A stretch of DNA of 64,000 nucleotides from Pseudorhodobacter sp. MZDSW-24AT (GCF_002794355.1 NZ_PGOI01000008.1:710399-774398), one strand, 5' to 3'. Shown: positions 1 to 9,130, numbered from the stretch's first letter. The notes: generated by a model not told the origin, from the sequence alone. Translations and numbers: made by a program.

Positions 1-159
1 CAGAAGCTCAGGCGTCGATGTGCCAAAGCCGACAACCGTCAATCCGATCAGCAAGGACGACATGCCCAAGCGTTTCGCAATGCCGACACTGCCGCGCACC
101 AGCGCTTCACCGCCGAAAAACAGGCCAATCAATCCGGCCACGATAAATAAGTAATCCAA
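1..159 (-). CDS. Calcium/sodium antiporter, N-terminal part (runs off the window)
   Basis: Reading the minus strand from a TTG at 159 gives 53 codons open to the window edge, beginning (M)DYLFIVAGLIGLFFGGEAL and continuing with GLTVVGFGTSTPELL. A first hydrophobic helix carrying GGEALVRG, then GFGTSTPEL, is the signature of the first alpha-repeat of the YrbG/CaCA family of Na+/Ca2+ exchangers of the inner membrane. The start is a TTG preceded by an A/G-rich stretch (AAGAAAGAAAA), which explains why an ATG-only search misses it. No upstream partner gene is visible. The family call rests on the conserved alpha-repeat motif; the ion specificity is family knowledge only. Confidence 0.8.
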   Translation of the reverse strand, partial: MDYLFIVAGLIGLFFGGEALVRGSVGIAKRLGMSSLLIGLTVVGFGTSTPELL

Positions 160-409
160 GACGTTTTCTTTCTTGCTGACGGAACGCCCCCTTGCGGCTC
201 GCAGAGCGAAGTGGCGGCGCTTTACATAGGCATGCCGCAGGCCGCTTCCACCACCGAGCAGAAAAATAGGGCGGCGCGACATGAACCTCACGTCGCCCGC
301 CCCCACGCATGCACCGAAAGAGACAGCCGTGGCAAGGTGCGCTCCCCGCTCGGCGTTTGTCAGACCCCATGCCTGAACAGGGCAGCGGTCAGGCGGAACC
401 TTCGCGCGC
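160..409. other. Intergenic region, no gene recognised
   Basis: A 250-base gap between the antiporter start and the end of the efflux adaptor gene. It should hold the antiporter promoter (minus strand). Short open frames exist on both strands but lack family resemblance, a good ribosome site or sensible composition. I see no convincing terminator or riboswitch. Confidence 0.5.
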
Positions 410-1435
410 CTATTGTGCGTCAACCACCACGGACATGCCAGCGCGCAGCGCTTCGGCACCCGCCTGTTCTGGCGCAATCGCGATCCTGACGGGCAGGCGC
501 TGTGCAATCTTGGTGAAATTGCCGCTGCTGGCGGTGGCCGACATCAGCCCAAACTCCGAGGCGGTGGCAGGCGAAAGCGCCTCGACATGTCCCGCAAACC
601 GGCGCCCACCCAATGCATCCACCGAAAAGGCGATGGCCGCGCCCGGCGCAAGGCCTTTGATATTCGTCTCGCGGAAATTGGCGACAACCCAGAGCCGCGT
701 GCCAACATGAGAGACAAGCGCCGTTCCCGGCGTCACGTATTGGCCAAGATGCACTCCGAGTTGTCCGAGCGTGCCATCCGCCGGCGCACGGACGACGGTA
801 TTGGTGAGTTCAATCTTGGCCAGTTCGACCGCCGCCTTGGCGGCCGAGATGTCAGCCGCGCGGGCGTCCAGCGCGACGCGGGCAGATTGAACGGTTTCGT
901 TTTGAACTTCCAAGCGCGTGCTGGCTTGGATCTGGGCCGCTTCCGCCTGTTGCAGCGCGTTCAGCGCCTGATCGGTCGCGGATTGAGAGCTGACGCCGCG
1001 GTTCAGAAGTTGACCCACGCGCTCGGCTTGGCTGCGCGTTGTCTCGAGTGCAGAGCCCGCCGCGGCAAGGGCTGCCGCAGACGCGCGGGCCGCAGCCTCG
1101 GCAGAATGGACCTCCTGCTCGGCCACCTTCAGCGCTGCCCGCGTAGCGGCCAGTTGCGCTTCGGCCTGCGCCAGTCTTTGCCGCGGGATGCGGTCGTCGA
1201 TCCGCGCAATGATGTCGCCCTGCGCCACGGTCTGAAAATCCGTGACTTCGACAGCGGTGACATAGCCTGCCGCCTGCGGAGCGATCTGGGTCACCTCACC
1301 GCGCAGATAGGCGTTTTCGGTGCGCGGGGTTTCTGGCGCGAAGGGCGGCAGATGCCACGCAAAAAGCAGCAGGAAAACGCCTGCCGCGCCAAGCACCAGC
1401 GCAATAAGGGTGGGAAGGAGAGCCGTCTTTTTCAT
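410..1435 (-). CDS. HlyD/EmrA-type membrane fusion protein (drug efflux adaptor)
   Basis: A 341-residue periplasmic adaptor. It has one N-terminal anchor helix (about residues 7-27, LIALVLGAAGVFLLLFAW), then the biotinyl-lipoyl half ENAYLRGEVTQIAPQAAGYV, a long alanine/glutamine-rich coiled-coil hairpin (about 85-200), the second lipoyl half with VRAPADGTLGQLGVHLGQYV, and a C-terminal beta-barrel. This is the EmrA layout: it would link the inner-membrane pump to an outer-membrane channel. The start at 1435 overlaps the stop of the upstream pump gene by four bases (ATGA), so the two are translationally coupled. No outer-membrane factor is encoded here, so a TolC from elsewhere is presumably used. 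The family call is firm; substrates cannot be read from sequence. Confidence 0.9.
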   Translation of the reverse strand: MKKTALLPTLIALVLGAAGVFLLLFAWHLPPFAPETPRTENAYLRGEVTQIAPQAAGYVTAVEVTDFQTVAQGDIIARIDDRIPRQRLAQAEAQLAATRAALKVAEQEVHSAEAAARASAAALAAAGSALETTRSQAERVGQLLNRGVSSQSATDQALNALQQAEAAQIQASTRLEVQNETVQSARVALDARAADISAAKAAVELAKIELTNTVVRAPADGTLGQLGVHLGQYVTPGTALVSHVGTRLWVVANFRETNIKGLAPGAAIAFSVDALGGRRFAGHVEALSPATASEFGLMSATASSGNFTKIAQRLPVRIAIAPEQAGAEALRAGMSVVVDAQ

Positions 1436-3030
1436 AGCGTTTTTTCCGTGAGCTTGGCGGCCAAACGGTCGCGCAACAGATGAAGGACCAGTGCCGAGGC
1501 CGCGATCACGGCAGCCCATCCGGTCAGGGCATAGGCATCGGCATAGGCTTCGGTCCAAGCGATCAGGCTGGCCTGACCCGCAAGATCGGCTGCCGCTTGT
1601 GCGCGTCGTGCCGCAGCGTCGGGCAACATCCCGGCGAGCGCCGCCACACGTCCGGCCAGCGCATGCAGGGTCTCTGGATCAGACGGGGTCAGTTGAACGG
1701 CAAGATCTTGCAAGTGCAGAGCTTGGCGATGGGTGGTGAAGGTCGTGAACAGGCCAGAACCAAGGACCCCGCCAAGGCTCTGGGTCGAAATAAACACAAT
1801 GACGAAAGAGAGAATGTATTGCGGCCCTTTCGTCAGCGCCGAAAGCAACCCTGCCATCATCGCCGGCGGCATGAACAACATCCCGGCAAAGCCGATCAAC
1901 GCTTGGCTGACAATCATCTGCGCGGGTCGCCAGTCGGGAGTCACGCCGGAATCGGCAAAGGCAGCAAAGGCGATCAGGATCAGCGCCACCAGGTGAAAGG
2001 CGGCGACACGCCCGGGCCTCATCCACGCGATGCAGGCCAGCGCCCCCAGAACGCCCGCCAGCGTGATCACCGCAAACAGCCCGGTCAACGCATGGGGGCC
2101 CACCCCCAGCACCTGAAACATCCGGGGCGCACCCGCCGACTGTTCCGACAGGATCAGACGAAACACAAGCAGCGTGCCCGTCAGATGCAAGATCGCAGGG
2201 CTGGCGAGCCAGCGGATATCAAGAAGCGGCGCTCTGCGGTTCAACTCGACCGCAATGGCCAGCGTCAACGCGATGACAGAAGCCACCAGAGCAGCGCCAA
2301 TCCATGGGGCATCGAACCAGTTGTGGATCGGGCCCATCACAAAGGCCACGATCAAACCGGCAAAGCCCGACCCGATCAGCGCAAAACTCAGGAAATCCAG
2401 CGGCTCAATCACCTTTTCGCGGGGCATCGGGCGCAGCGGCAAAAGCAGCACCAGCATCAGTGACACCAGCGCCAGCCCCAGCCCGGCAAGATGCACCCCT
2501 GCCATGCCGCTGTCGCCGATCAGAGACGGCCCGATCACGCGCGCAAGCGCAGGCCCTGTCATCAGAACCACCATCGCCAGCGGCAGGCCCAGCACCATTT
2601 TCGCTTGCGGAGACAACGGCTCAAGCATGTAAAGAAAGGCCAGCGTGGAAAGGGGCGCGGCAGCCGCCCCCGCCAGTGCTTGCAGCACCAGCGCCGAGCG
2701 GAAATCATCCGCCCAGAGCGACGCCAAGGCGACAAGGGCATAAGCCGCAACCCCGATCTCGGTAAAGCGACGCAACCCGAATTGGGTTCGGATCTTGATA
2801 AGCAAGACCGGCAGCGCCGCGCGCGGGATCATGTAAACCGCCAGAAGCCATGCCGCCGTGGGTGTCGTGACCCCCAGATCCCCCGCGAATTGCGGCAAGC
2901 TGGTGGTGACAAACCCCTGCTGCAGGCCCTGTGCCAGCCCGATCACGGTCGCCGCCGCCATATAGGCCAAGGCGCGCCCTGCGGGCAGCGGCGGGTGCTG
3001 CACCGGTGCTGGTGGTGCAGACGCGCTCAT
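1432..3030 (-). CDS. DHA2-family MFS efflux pump (EmrB-like)
   Basis: A 532-residue polytopic protein with about 14 hydrophobic segments, the usual count for the DHA2 family of the major facilitator superfamily. The N-terminal half contains GFVTTSLPQFAGDLGVT and WLLAVYMIPRAALPVLLIKI, matching the motif D and helix 1-3 region of EmrB relatives. It would export hydrophobic or toxic compounds by proton antiport with the adaptor encoded next. It overlaps the MarR gene upstream by four bases (3027-3030) and the adaptor downstream by four (1432-1435), making one tight three-gene operon. Residue identities needed to predict a substrate are not obvious. Confidence 0.9.
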   Translation of the reverse strand: MSASAPPAPVQHPPLPAGRALAYMAAATVIGLAQGLQQGFVTTSLPQFAGDLGVTTPTAAWLLAVYMIPRAALPVLLIKIRTQFGLRRFTEIGVAAYALVALASLWADDFRSALVLQALAGAAAAPLSTLAFLYMLEPLSPQAKMVLGLPLAMVVLMTGPALARVIGPSLIGDSGMAGVHLAGLGLALVSLMLVLLLPLRPMPREKVIEPLDFLSFALIGSGFAGLIVAFVMGPIHNWFDAPWIGAALVASVIALTLAIAVELNRRAPLLDIRWLASPAILHLTGTLLVFRLILSEQSAGAPRMFQVLGVGPHALTGLFAVITLAGVLGALACIAWMRPGRVAAFHLVALILIAFAAFADSGVTPDWRPAQMIVSQALIGFAGMLFMPPAMMAGLLSALTKGPQYILSFVIVFISTQSLGGVLGSGLFTTFTTHRQALHLQDLAVQLTPSDPETLHALAGRVAALAGMLPDAAARRAQAAADLAGQASLIAWTEAYADAYALTGWAAVIAASALVLHLLRDRLAAKLTEKTL

Positions 3031-3467
3031 GTTCGATCCGTCTTTTCAAGGTTTAGCGCGATCTGTTTCAGCACCCGCGCTGCCACCTCAAGCTCTTCTG
3101 ATGGAATGCCTGCCAGCACTTCGCGCCGCAAGCGCGCCGTAAAGTCGACGATCGCGCTGTCGCGGCCACGCGGCGTGAGGACCAAGGCATTCTTGCGCCC
3201 ATCATCCTCTTGAGGTTGCCGGGCGACGAAACCATCGGCCACCAGCGCATCGATCTGCCGCTTAAGCGAAGGCGCTTCGATGGCCAGTTCTGCCGCCAGC
3301 TCGCTTTGTGTCACCCCCTCGCGCCCGGCAAGCGCCGTCAGCGCCCGCGCGCGGGAAAGCGTGAGCCCGATCGCACGGGCACGCGTGTCATAGCTGCGTC
3401 TGAGGGCGCGGATGACCCCCATCAGCGTGTCAATGAAAACTGCATTCTCCGTCATACCCGGCGCCAT
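3027..3467 (-). CDS. MarR-family transcriptional repressor of the efflux operon
   Basis: A 146-residue MarR-type winged-helix protein. Residues about 45-95 carry the DNA-binding core (SRARALTALAGREGVTQSELA, then APSLKRQIDALVADGFVAR) and the wing QEDDGRKNALVLTPRG. It is the first gene of the operon with the EmrB and EmrA homologues, so it probably represses its own promoter and is released by a pump substrate. The ATG at 3467 has AGG directly against it; the ATG at 3455 (MTENAVFID) has AGGA at a better distance and may be the real start. A perfect 12-base palindrome lies just upstream (3481-3492). Confidence 0.88.
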   Translation of the reverse strand: MAPGMTENAVFIDTLMGVIRALRRSYDTRARAIGLTLSRARALTALAGREGVTQSELAAELAIEAPSLKRQIDALVADGFVARQPQEDDGRKNALVLTPRGRDSAIVDFTARLRREVLAGIPSEELEVAARVLKQIALNLEKTDRT

Positions 3468-3480
3468 CCTGTAAAACTCA

Positions 3481-3514
3481 TTAGCTAGCTAAGTATATTC
3501 TTGCAGGCTTTCAA
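3481..3514 (-). promoter_or_regulatory. Promoter and palindromic operator of the marR-efflux operon
   Basis: TTAGCTAGCTAA at 3481-3492 is a perfect 12-base palindrome 13 bases upstream of the MarR ATG. On the minus strand a TTGAAA (3509-3514) stands 17 bases before TAGCTA inside the palindrome, so a repressor bound there would cover the -10 region. This is the usual autoregulatory arrangement of MarR proteins; binding itself is inferred. Confidence 0.55.
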
Positions 3515-3516
3515 GA

Positions 3517-3536
3517 CCCGACGGTTCTTCGTCGGG
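3517..3536 (-). terminator. Stem-loop downstream of the purine operon
   Basis: CCCGACG, a six-base loop and CGTCGGG form a perfect 7-bp stem about 190 bases beyond the adenine deaminase stop. On the minus strand it is followed by TCTTG, only a weak T tract. It could end transcription of the purine operon before it enters the marR promoter. Confidence 0.4.
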
Positions 3537-3724
3537 CTGGTTCAGTTGCGCTTTCCTGTGCGCAGGCGGACAAGGCACCGGGCATTGTCTGTGTGACAGG
3601 CACGGGTCTTCGCAAAGGCCGCAGAGACCCATTGATTGGGAAATCCGGTCTCGCCCGGCCCCACGCCCCCCTGTCCGGGGTTCATGCAGGTTCTGATGCG
3701 GTCAGGCCAAAGCCCGAGACCGCT

Positions 3725-5491
3725 TCAGCCAGCGACCACGGGCCGGATCTCGCCCGAGCCGCCGTCACATATCCCAACGTCGGTGACATGCGGGCCGGGG
3801 TTGCACGCCAAAGACGCGCCAACAATCGCCTTGAAACTGCGCAAGGGCGGCAGCCAGTCGGCCACCCGATCCGCTGCGGCCCGAAGTGCGGCCAGCTGTG
3901 CCCCCACCTCGGCAACAGGTGCATCGGACAGAAGGCCACAGACGGGCAAGGGCAGCACCGCCAGAACCTGCCCCCGCTGCGCCACCGCCATGCCCCCGCC
4001 ACAGGCGATCAGCGCGTTTGCGGCAAGGGCCATATCGCCCGTGTCCGAGCCAAAGACATTCAGGTTGTGGCTGTCATGCGCAACGGTGGTGGCAATTGCC
4101 CCCGACCATGTGCCCCAGTCCTCGAGCAAACCCACAACAGGCTCCGCCGGGGCAAGCCCGTGCCGATGCACCACCGCCATGCGCAGCATGTCAGCCGGCA
4201 CCTGCACCCGCCCGTCCTGCACGGGGAGGCGGGCCGTTCCCCATTCGGTAAAGCGCGGGCGCTTGACTGTATTCACGGTGACACTGTCACCGCTGGCCGC
4301 AATCTCGAAATCCTGCGCGGTCAGGCGTGGCAGCTTCATCGTGTCGGTAAAGCGCAAGTCAGTGGCCGGCCCCTCACCGCGCAATGCCGTGCCGCCTTCG
4401 GCCACCACCCGGCCCGACGCCAGCACACGAGCCGCGCGAAACCCGGTCAGATCGTGAAACGCCACGATATCGGCCCGGCGGCCCGGCGCGATCAGCCCCA
4501 GATCCGCCCGGCCCAACCGCATCGCGGCGTTGAGCGTTGCCGCCCGCAGCGCATCCACCGCGCCCAAACCATGCCCGACCAGGCGCCGCAGCACATCGGC
4601 CATCCCGCCCGCCCGGTGCAAGTCATCGGGGAAGACATCGTCGGTGCAGATGGTGAGGGTCTGCGGCACATGGGGCAAGCCCGCCAAGGCCTGCACCACC
4701 CCCGGCAGCACATAGTCGTGCGATCCGCGCAATTCGATGCAATAGCCCGCCCGCAGCTTGTCCAGAAAATCCTCGGGGCCGCTGATCTCGTGGTCAGACT
4801 GAATTCCGGCACTGGCAAAGCCTTGAACCTCGGCACCGCGCAGCCCGCGGGCATGTCCGCAAATCAGCTTGCCCGAGGCCAGCCCCGCATTCACGATGCC
4901 CGCCATCTTGTCAGACCGCGTCAGCACCCCGCGCATGTCCATCACTTCGGCCACGCCGATGATGCCCGGCCAAGCCAGCATCGTCTGCATCTCGGCAAGG
5001 TTGAACGCCGCCCCGGCGCGCTCGATCCCGGGGGCAGAGGGCACGCAACTGGGGGCCAGCACCAGCACCCGCAGGTCAAGCCCGCGCGCGGCCTCGATCG
5101 CCCAGTCGACACCCTCCAGCCCTGCGACATTGCCCACCTCATGCGGGTCCCAGACCACGGTGGTCGTGCCTTGGGGCACCACCGTTTCGGCATAGCGGCG
5201 CGGCGTCACCATCGAGCTTTCGATATGCATATGCACATCGATCAGCCCCGGCGTCAGATACTGACCCGCGCAATCAAGCACCTGCTCCGCATCCCCCCGC
5301 GTTGCCGGCGCGTGAACCGAGGCGATCAGCCCCCCCACTATGCCGATATCGGCCGGATAGATTTCCGATGTGGCGACATTCACCACCTGCCCGCCCGTCA
5401 GCAGCACATCAAAGGGCCCGGCCCCGGTGGCGGCCCGCACCGCGCGATCGCGCAAGGCGGGAAGGTCGAGGTCGTGAGGTTCGGCTTGCAT
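3725..5491 (-). CDS. ade: Adenine deaminase
   Basis: A 588-residue amidohydrolase of the bacterial Ade type, which converts adenine to hypoxanthine and ammonia. The metal-binding strand LTPGLIDVHMHIESSM (His87, His89) is followed by the family signature GTTTVVWDPHEVGNVAG (about 108-124). Later come KLICGHARGL, the ICTDDVFPDDL segment and the C-terminal domain typical of Ade. The length matches the family. It is the last gene of a minus-strand operon, 15 bases after the nucleoside hydrolase. That order fits release of adenine from a nucleoside and its immediate deamination. The assignment is firm because the HMHIESSM and WDPHEVGNV blocks are specific to adenine deaminases. Confidence 0.93.
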   Translation of the reverse strand: MQAEPHDLDLPALRDRAVRAATGAGPFDVLLTGGQVVNVATSEIYPADIGIVGGLIASVHAPATRGDAEQVLDCAGQYLTPGLIDVHMHIESSMVTPRRYAETVVPQGTTTVVWDPHEVGNVAGLEGVDWAIEAARGLDLRVLVLAPSCVPSAPGIERAGAAFNLAEMQTMLAWPGIIGVAEVMDMRGVLTRSDKMAGIVNAGLASGKLICGHARGLRGAEVQGFASAGIQSDHEISGPEDFLDKLRAGYCIELRGSHDYVLPGVVQALAGLPHVPQTLTICTDDVFPDDLHRAGGMADVLRRLVGHGLGAVDALRAATLNAAMRLGRADLGLIAPGRRADIVAFHDLTGFRAARVLASGRVVAEGGTALRGEGPATDLRFTDTMKLPRLTAQDFEIAASGDSVTVNTVKRPRFTEWGTARLPVQDGRVQVPADMLRMAVVHRHGLAPAEPVVGLLEDWGTWSGAIATTVAHDSHNLNVFGSDTGDMALAANALIACGGGMAVAQRGQVLAVLPLPVCGLLSDAPVAEVGAQLAALRAAADRVADWLPPLRSFKAIVGASLACNPGPHVTDVGICDGGSGEIRPVVAG

Positions 5492-5506
5492 GTCTTGTCT
5501 TTCGTG

Positions 5507-6445
5507 TCAGGCTTGCGCCATGCGGATCAGGCCCGCATGAAATTGTGCGCGAATGATGTCCGCCTGCGGCGCCGTTGCGACGCGGGCATTGGGCGCGGCC
5601 TTGTGGCGGCGCCATTCGATCACCGTCATGCCGCGCGTGAGGGTGCCGTGCAATTCGGCGGCGATGAACACCGCTTCCTGCTGCGATAGGCCGGGGTCCA
5701 GCGCCAAGGCTGCCGCCACCGGATCATAAAGCGCCATGGGGCGGGTGCCATTGGCCGCGATCCGGATATAGCCTTCGTAAAGATCCGCAAGCAGCGCCGC
5801 CTTTTCCCCGGGCATCGCGCGCAGCGGCGTCAGGTCGGACAGGGTCACCTGCACCTCGCGGCAGCATTCCAGCCCGACCATCAGCAGGTTCATGCCCGCG
5901 CGCAATACAAAGTCGACCGCTTCAGGGTCGACCGCCGCATTGAATTCCGCCACAGAGGTATGATTGCCGCGCGCGAAGGCCCCCCCCATCCAGACCACAT
6001 CCAGCCCCTGCACCAGATCGGGCGCGGCCATCGCCAGATGCGCGAGATTGGTCAGCGGCCCCAGCGCCAGAACCCGCTTGCCCCCAGCGCGCCGCCACGC
6101 GGCCATTGCGGTCACGGCATCTTCCCCGGTCGGAACCGATGCGCCGCCCGTGGGCAGACGGCGGTTCGCACTGCGCATTCCATCCGCGCCCAGCACATAG
6201 TCGGCGGTTTGCAGCGCCCCTTTCAGCGGCGCTGCCGCACCGGGATGGATCGGCAGCGCCCAACCAAACAAGGCGATGGCGCTTTGCGCATTCCGCACGG
6301 CTTGCGTCAAAGAGACGTTGCCCGCAACGATGGACAGGCCCGCCACCTGCGCGCCTTGGGCCAGACACAGGCCAATGGCGGCCAGATCGTCAAAGCCCAG
6401 GTCAGTGTCGATCCAAAGTGATGGCGTGGTGGCAGAATGCGTCAC
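5507..6445 (-). CDS. Nucleoside hydrolase (inosine/uridine-preferring family)
   Basis: A 312-residue protein starting at GTG 6445. Its N-terminus WIDTDLGFDDLAAIGL is the DTDxGxDD calcium-binding signature of nucleoside N-ribohydrolases, which split a nucleoside into base and ribose. Later segments (LGPLTNLAHLA, VWMGGAFARGN, EFNAAVDPEAVDFVL) match the conserved substrate-binding loops of the family. The GTG lies five bases after the transporter ATPase stop. A longer in-frame extension from 6535 lies wholly inside the ATPase gene and is rejected. Placed between an ABC importer and adenine deaminase, it probably cleaves an imported purine nucleoside such as adenosine; base preference is inferred. 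Confidence 0.88.
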   Translation of the reverse strand: MTHSATTPSLWIDTDLGFDDLAAIGLCLAQGAQVAGLSIVAGNVSLTQAVRNAQSAIALFGWALPIHPGAAAPLKGALQTADYVLGADGMRSANRRLPTGGASVPTGEDAVTAMAAWRRAGGKRVLALGPLTNLAHLAMAAPDLVQGLDVVWMGGAFARGNHTSVAEFNAAVDPEAVDFVLRAGMNLLMVGLECCREVQVTLSDLTPLRAMPGEKAALLADLYEGYIRIAANGTRPMALYDPVAAALALDPGLSQQEAVFIAAELHGTLTRGMTVIEWRRHKAAPNARVATAPQADIIRAQFHAGLIRMAQA

Positions 6446-6449
6446 CAGA

Positions 6450-7466
6450 TCACACGCGCGCCAAAACTGCCGCCGCCGATACCGGCAGATCAAAGGCCAG
6501 CATGTCGCCCACCGTGTGGCGCGGGGCGGTGGCATGCGTCTCTGCCTTGATCATGCCAACGGGGCTGTCGATCAGATACTCCACCATCTCGCCCAGATAA
6601 GACGCGCCCATCACGCGGCCCCGATGTGGCCCTGCCCCCAATTGCACCGCGCGCGGCCGCCACGCCAATCCGGCTGCGGCAGGCGCGTTGGCGCAAGGCA
6701 ACTGACCTTTGGGGCCTTTCAGCGCATCGCCTTGCAGCGCGAAAGTGTTCTCAAACCCGATGAACTCGGCCACAAACCCCGATTGCGGGCGTTCGTAAAT
6801 CTCGGGCGGGGTGCCGATCTGTTCGATGCTGCCTTGCCGCATCACGATGATCCGGTCGGCAAGCGCCAAAGCCTCGGATTGGTCATGTGTGACATAGATC
6901 ATGGTGATGCCCAGATCGCGCTGCAACCGCGCCAGCTCTGACCGCATTTCCAGCCGCAGCCTTGCATCAAGGTTCGACAACGGCTCGTCCAGCAACAAAA
7001 GCTTGGGCTCGGCGACGATGGACCGCGCCAAGGCGACGCGCTGTTGCTGGCCGCCCGAAAGCGCACGCGGCTGGCGGTCGCCAAAGGATGACAGCCCCAC
7101 CGAGGCCAGCGTCGCGTTCACCCGCCGCGTGATCTCATCGCGGGCCACACCTTGCAGGCGCAAGCCAAAGGCCACGTTTTCGAACACGCTCAGGTGCGGG
7201 AACAGCGCATAAGACTGAAACACCAGCCCGATGCCACGCTTGTTGGGCGGCGTGCGGGTAATGTCGCGCCCGTCCAGCGTGATCCGCCCCGACACTGGCT
7301 GCATCAGCCCGGCCACGGCCCGCATCGTCGTGGTCTTGCCGCAGCCCGATGGCCCCAGCAGCGCCACAAGCTCGCCCTGCTTCATCGACAGGTTCAGCCG
7401 ATCCACCGCGATGGTCCCGCCATAGCCCAGTGTCAGGTTCTCAAGTGTCAGGAAATCATCAGACAT
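6450..7466 (-). CDS. ABC transporter ATP-binding protein (PotA-type)
   Basis: A 338-residue ATPase with Walker A GPSGCGKTT (about 38-46), Q-loop [21 protein letters not shown], signature ALSGGQQQRVALARS, Walker B LLLLDEPLSNLDARL and switch YVTHDQSEALALAD. A C-terminal TOBE-type regulatory domain follows (about 240-338). The layout matches PotA of spermidine/putrescine and related 2-aminoethylphosphonate or iron importers. The start at 7466 overlaps the preceding permease by eight bases. It would energise the two permeases upstream in the same operon. Confidence 0.9.
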   Translation of the reverse strand: MSDDFLTLENLTLGYGGTIAVDRLNLSMKQGELVALLGPSGCGKTTTMRAVAGLMQPVSGRITLDGRDITRTPPNKRGIGLVFQSYALFPHLSVFENVAFGLRLQGVARDEITRRVNATLASVGLSSFGDRQPRALSGGQQQRVALARSIVAEPKLLLLDEPLSNLDARLRLEMRSELARLQRDLGITMIYVTHDQSEALALADRIIVMRQGSIEQIGTPPEIYERPQSGFVAEFIGFENTFALQGDALKGPKGQLPCANAPAAAGLAWRPRAVQLGAGPHRGRVMGASYLGEMVEYLIDSPVGMIKAETHATAPRHTVGDMLAFDLPVSAAAVLARV

Positions 7467-8235
7467 AGCGCGACAGTCCCAGAAGTTTTTCGGCAAGCAG
7501 CACAATGGCCAGCGACATCAGCGCCAGCAGGCCGGACAGTGCGGCAATCGAAGGGTCATAGTTGAATTCCATATAGGCCATCATGTCGATCGGCAGCGTC
7601 GACACCCCCGGCCCGGTCAGGAACAGCGACACCGGCACCTGATTGAACGAGGTGATGAAGCCGATGATGAAAGCCGCCATGATGCCATTGCGGATATTGG
7701 GCATCACCACCTTGAAGAATGCCTGCATCCGGCTGGCCCCCAGCATCACCGCGGCTTCCTCGATATCGACCCGCAGGTTGGTCAGCGATCCCGACACGAT
7801 GCGCACCGCATAAGGGATCAGCAGCGCCGTATGGCCGATGAACAGCGCGGGCAGGATGCCAATGCCCATCGGGATCACCAGATAGCGCAAGAGCGACAGG
7901 CCCACGATGATGCCCGGCACAATGATCGGCGTGGACAGGATATTGCGGATCAGGCCCGCACCCGGCGGGTTGTAGCGGTCCAAGGCATAGGCCGCAGGCA
8001 CCCCGATCAGCAAGGCCAGCAAGGTCGCCCCGATGCCCAGCGTGATCGAGATGGCAAAGGTCGTGCGGAAGCTTTCCACCTCGAACACCCGCGCCACCCA
8101 GCGCAGTGACAGGCCCTGCGGCGGAAAGGCCAGCGTCTCTCCGGCGGAAAGCCCCGCGACACAGATCAGCACAAAAGGACCGATCAGAAAGACAAGCACC
8201 GCCGCAAGCAGGATCTGCCCAGACAAGCGCATCAT
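7459..8235 (-). CDS. ABC transporter permease (PotC-type)
   Basis: A 258-residue inner-membrane permease with about six helices and the conserved cytoplasmic EAA loop near residues 165-185 (DIEEAAVMLGASRMQAFFKVVMP). It belongs to the PotC-like class of binding-protein-dependent permeases and pairs with the gene immediately upstream, which it overlaps by four bases. The C-terminus LAIVLLAEKLLGLSRYV is typical of this subfamily. Function depends on the adjacent ATPase and binding protein. Confidence 0.9.
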   Translation of the reverse strand: MMRLSGQILLAAVLVFLIGPFVLICVAGLSAGETLAFPPQGLSLRWVARVFEVESFRTTFAISITLGIGATLLALLIGVPAAYALDRYNPPGAGLIRNILSTPIIVPGIIVGLSLLRYLVIPMGIGILPALFIGHTALLIPYAVRIVSGSLTNLRVDIEEAAVMLGASRMQAFFKVVMPNIRNGIMAAFIIGFITSFNQVPVSLFLTGPGVSTLPIDMMAYMEFNYDPSIAALSGLLALMSLAIVLLAEKLLGLSRYV

Positions 8236-9065
8236 TTGGCACCCCCTTTGCCCGTGCTGGCAATGCGTTTCAGAACGACGTTGGTCAGAACGGCCATCAG
8301 GATCAGGATCACCGCGATCACGGCCGCCGAGGCGAAGTCATTGGCGACGCTGACCCGCTGATACAACAACGTCTCCAGCATCAGGACCTTGGACCCGCCC
8401 AGAATGGCTGGCGTGACATAGGCGGTCAGCGATCCGACAAAGACCAGCGTGCCACCAACGACCAGTCCTTCGCGGGTCAATGGCAGGATCACCTTCCAGA
8501 ACACCTGAAACCAATTGGCCCCCAGCATCCGCGCCGCAGGCACCACATCGCGCGGCAGGTTCTCCAGCGCCGAGATCAGCGGCAGCACCATCAGCGGAAA
8601 GAACAACTGTACCAATCCGATGAACACCGCCGTTTCGGTAAACAGAATGCGCGCCGGGCTGTCCAGAATGCCCGTCGATGTCAGAAAGCCGTTCACAATC
8701 CCTGTGCGACCCAAGATCACCACCCAAGCATAGGTGCGGGCCACCGGCGAGATCATCAGCGGCAAAACCAGCGCCGCCACCAACCGCCCCCGCTGCGTGG
8801 CCGAGGCATCGACTATGGTCAATGCCACGCCATACCCCACCAGCGCCGAAACCCCAGTCACCCACAGGCCCAGACGGAAGGTCCGCCAGAACACCTCGCG
8901 GTTCAGACTCTGGCTAAAAAACTCGGTGAAGTTCTGGAAATGCCAGCCGGCATCGGTCTTGAACGCGCCGGACAGAAGGATCACCACCGGCAGCAGAAAG
9001 CCCACCAGAATGAACACAGTCGCGGGGGCCAGCAGCAAAAGGCCCAGTCTTCGATCCTGAAACAT
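8232..9065 (-). CDS. ABC transporter permease (PotB-type)
   Basis: A 277-residue inner-membrane permease with six predicted helices and an EAA-type loop (RDVVPAARMLGANWFQVFWKVILPL, about 175-200). The start MFQDRRLGLLLLAPATVF at 9065 is preceded by AAGGAGAGG at good spacing; the ATG further upstream at 9104 would read through a stem-loop and is rejected. It forms a heterodimer with the PotC-type permease. A 10-bp perfect hairpin separates it from the binding-protein gene upstream. Confidence 0.9.
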   Translation of the reverse strand: MFQDRRLGLLLLAPATVFILVGFLLPVVILLSGAFKTDAGWHFQNFTEFFSQSLNREVFWRTFRLGLWVTGVSALVGYGVALTIVDASATQRGRLVAALVLPLMISPVARTYAWVVILGRTGIVNGFLTSTGILDSPARILFTETAVFIGLVQLFFPLMVLPLISALENLPRDVVPAARMLGANWFQVFWKVILPLTREGLVVGGTLVFVGSLTAYVTPAILGGSKVLMLETLLYQRVSVANDFASAAVIAVILILMAVLTNVVLKRIASTGKGGAK

Positions 9066-9082
9066 GGACCTCTCCTTGAAAG

Positions 9083-9108
9083 GGCCATGACCTTGCGCGG
9101 TCATGGCC
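9083..9108 (-). ncRNA. Intercistronic stem-loop between binding-protein and permease genes
   Basis: GGCCATGACC, loop TTGCGC, GGTCATGGCC is a perfect 10-bp stem ending just upstream of the permease ribosome site. It lacks a strong T tract, so it more probably acts as partial terminator or RNA stabiliser, which would raise the amount of binding protein relative to the membrane parts. Confidence 0.5.
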
Positions 9109-9130
9109 AGTATGGGTCGGGGGGCTGCGC

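Noticed and set aside
3593..5689. A 698-codon plus-strand frame opposite adenine deaminase
   Set aside because: Antisense shadow of a clear ade gene, no recognisable motif.
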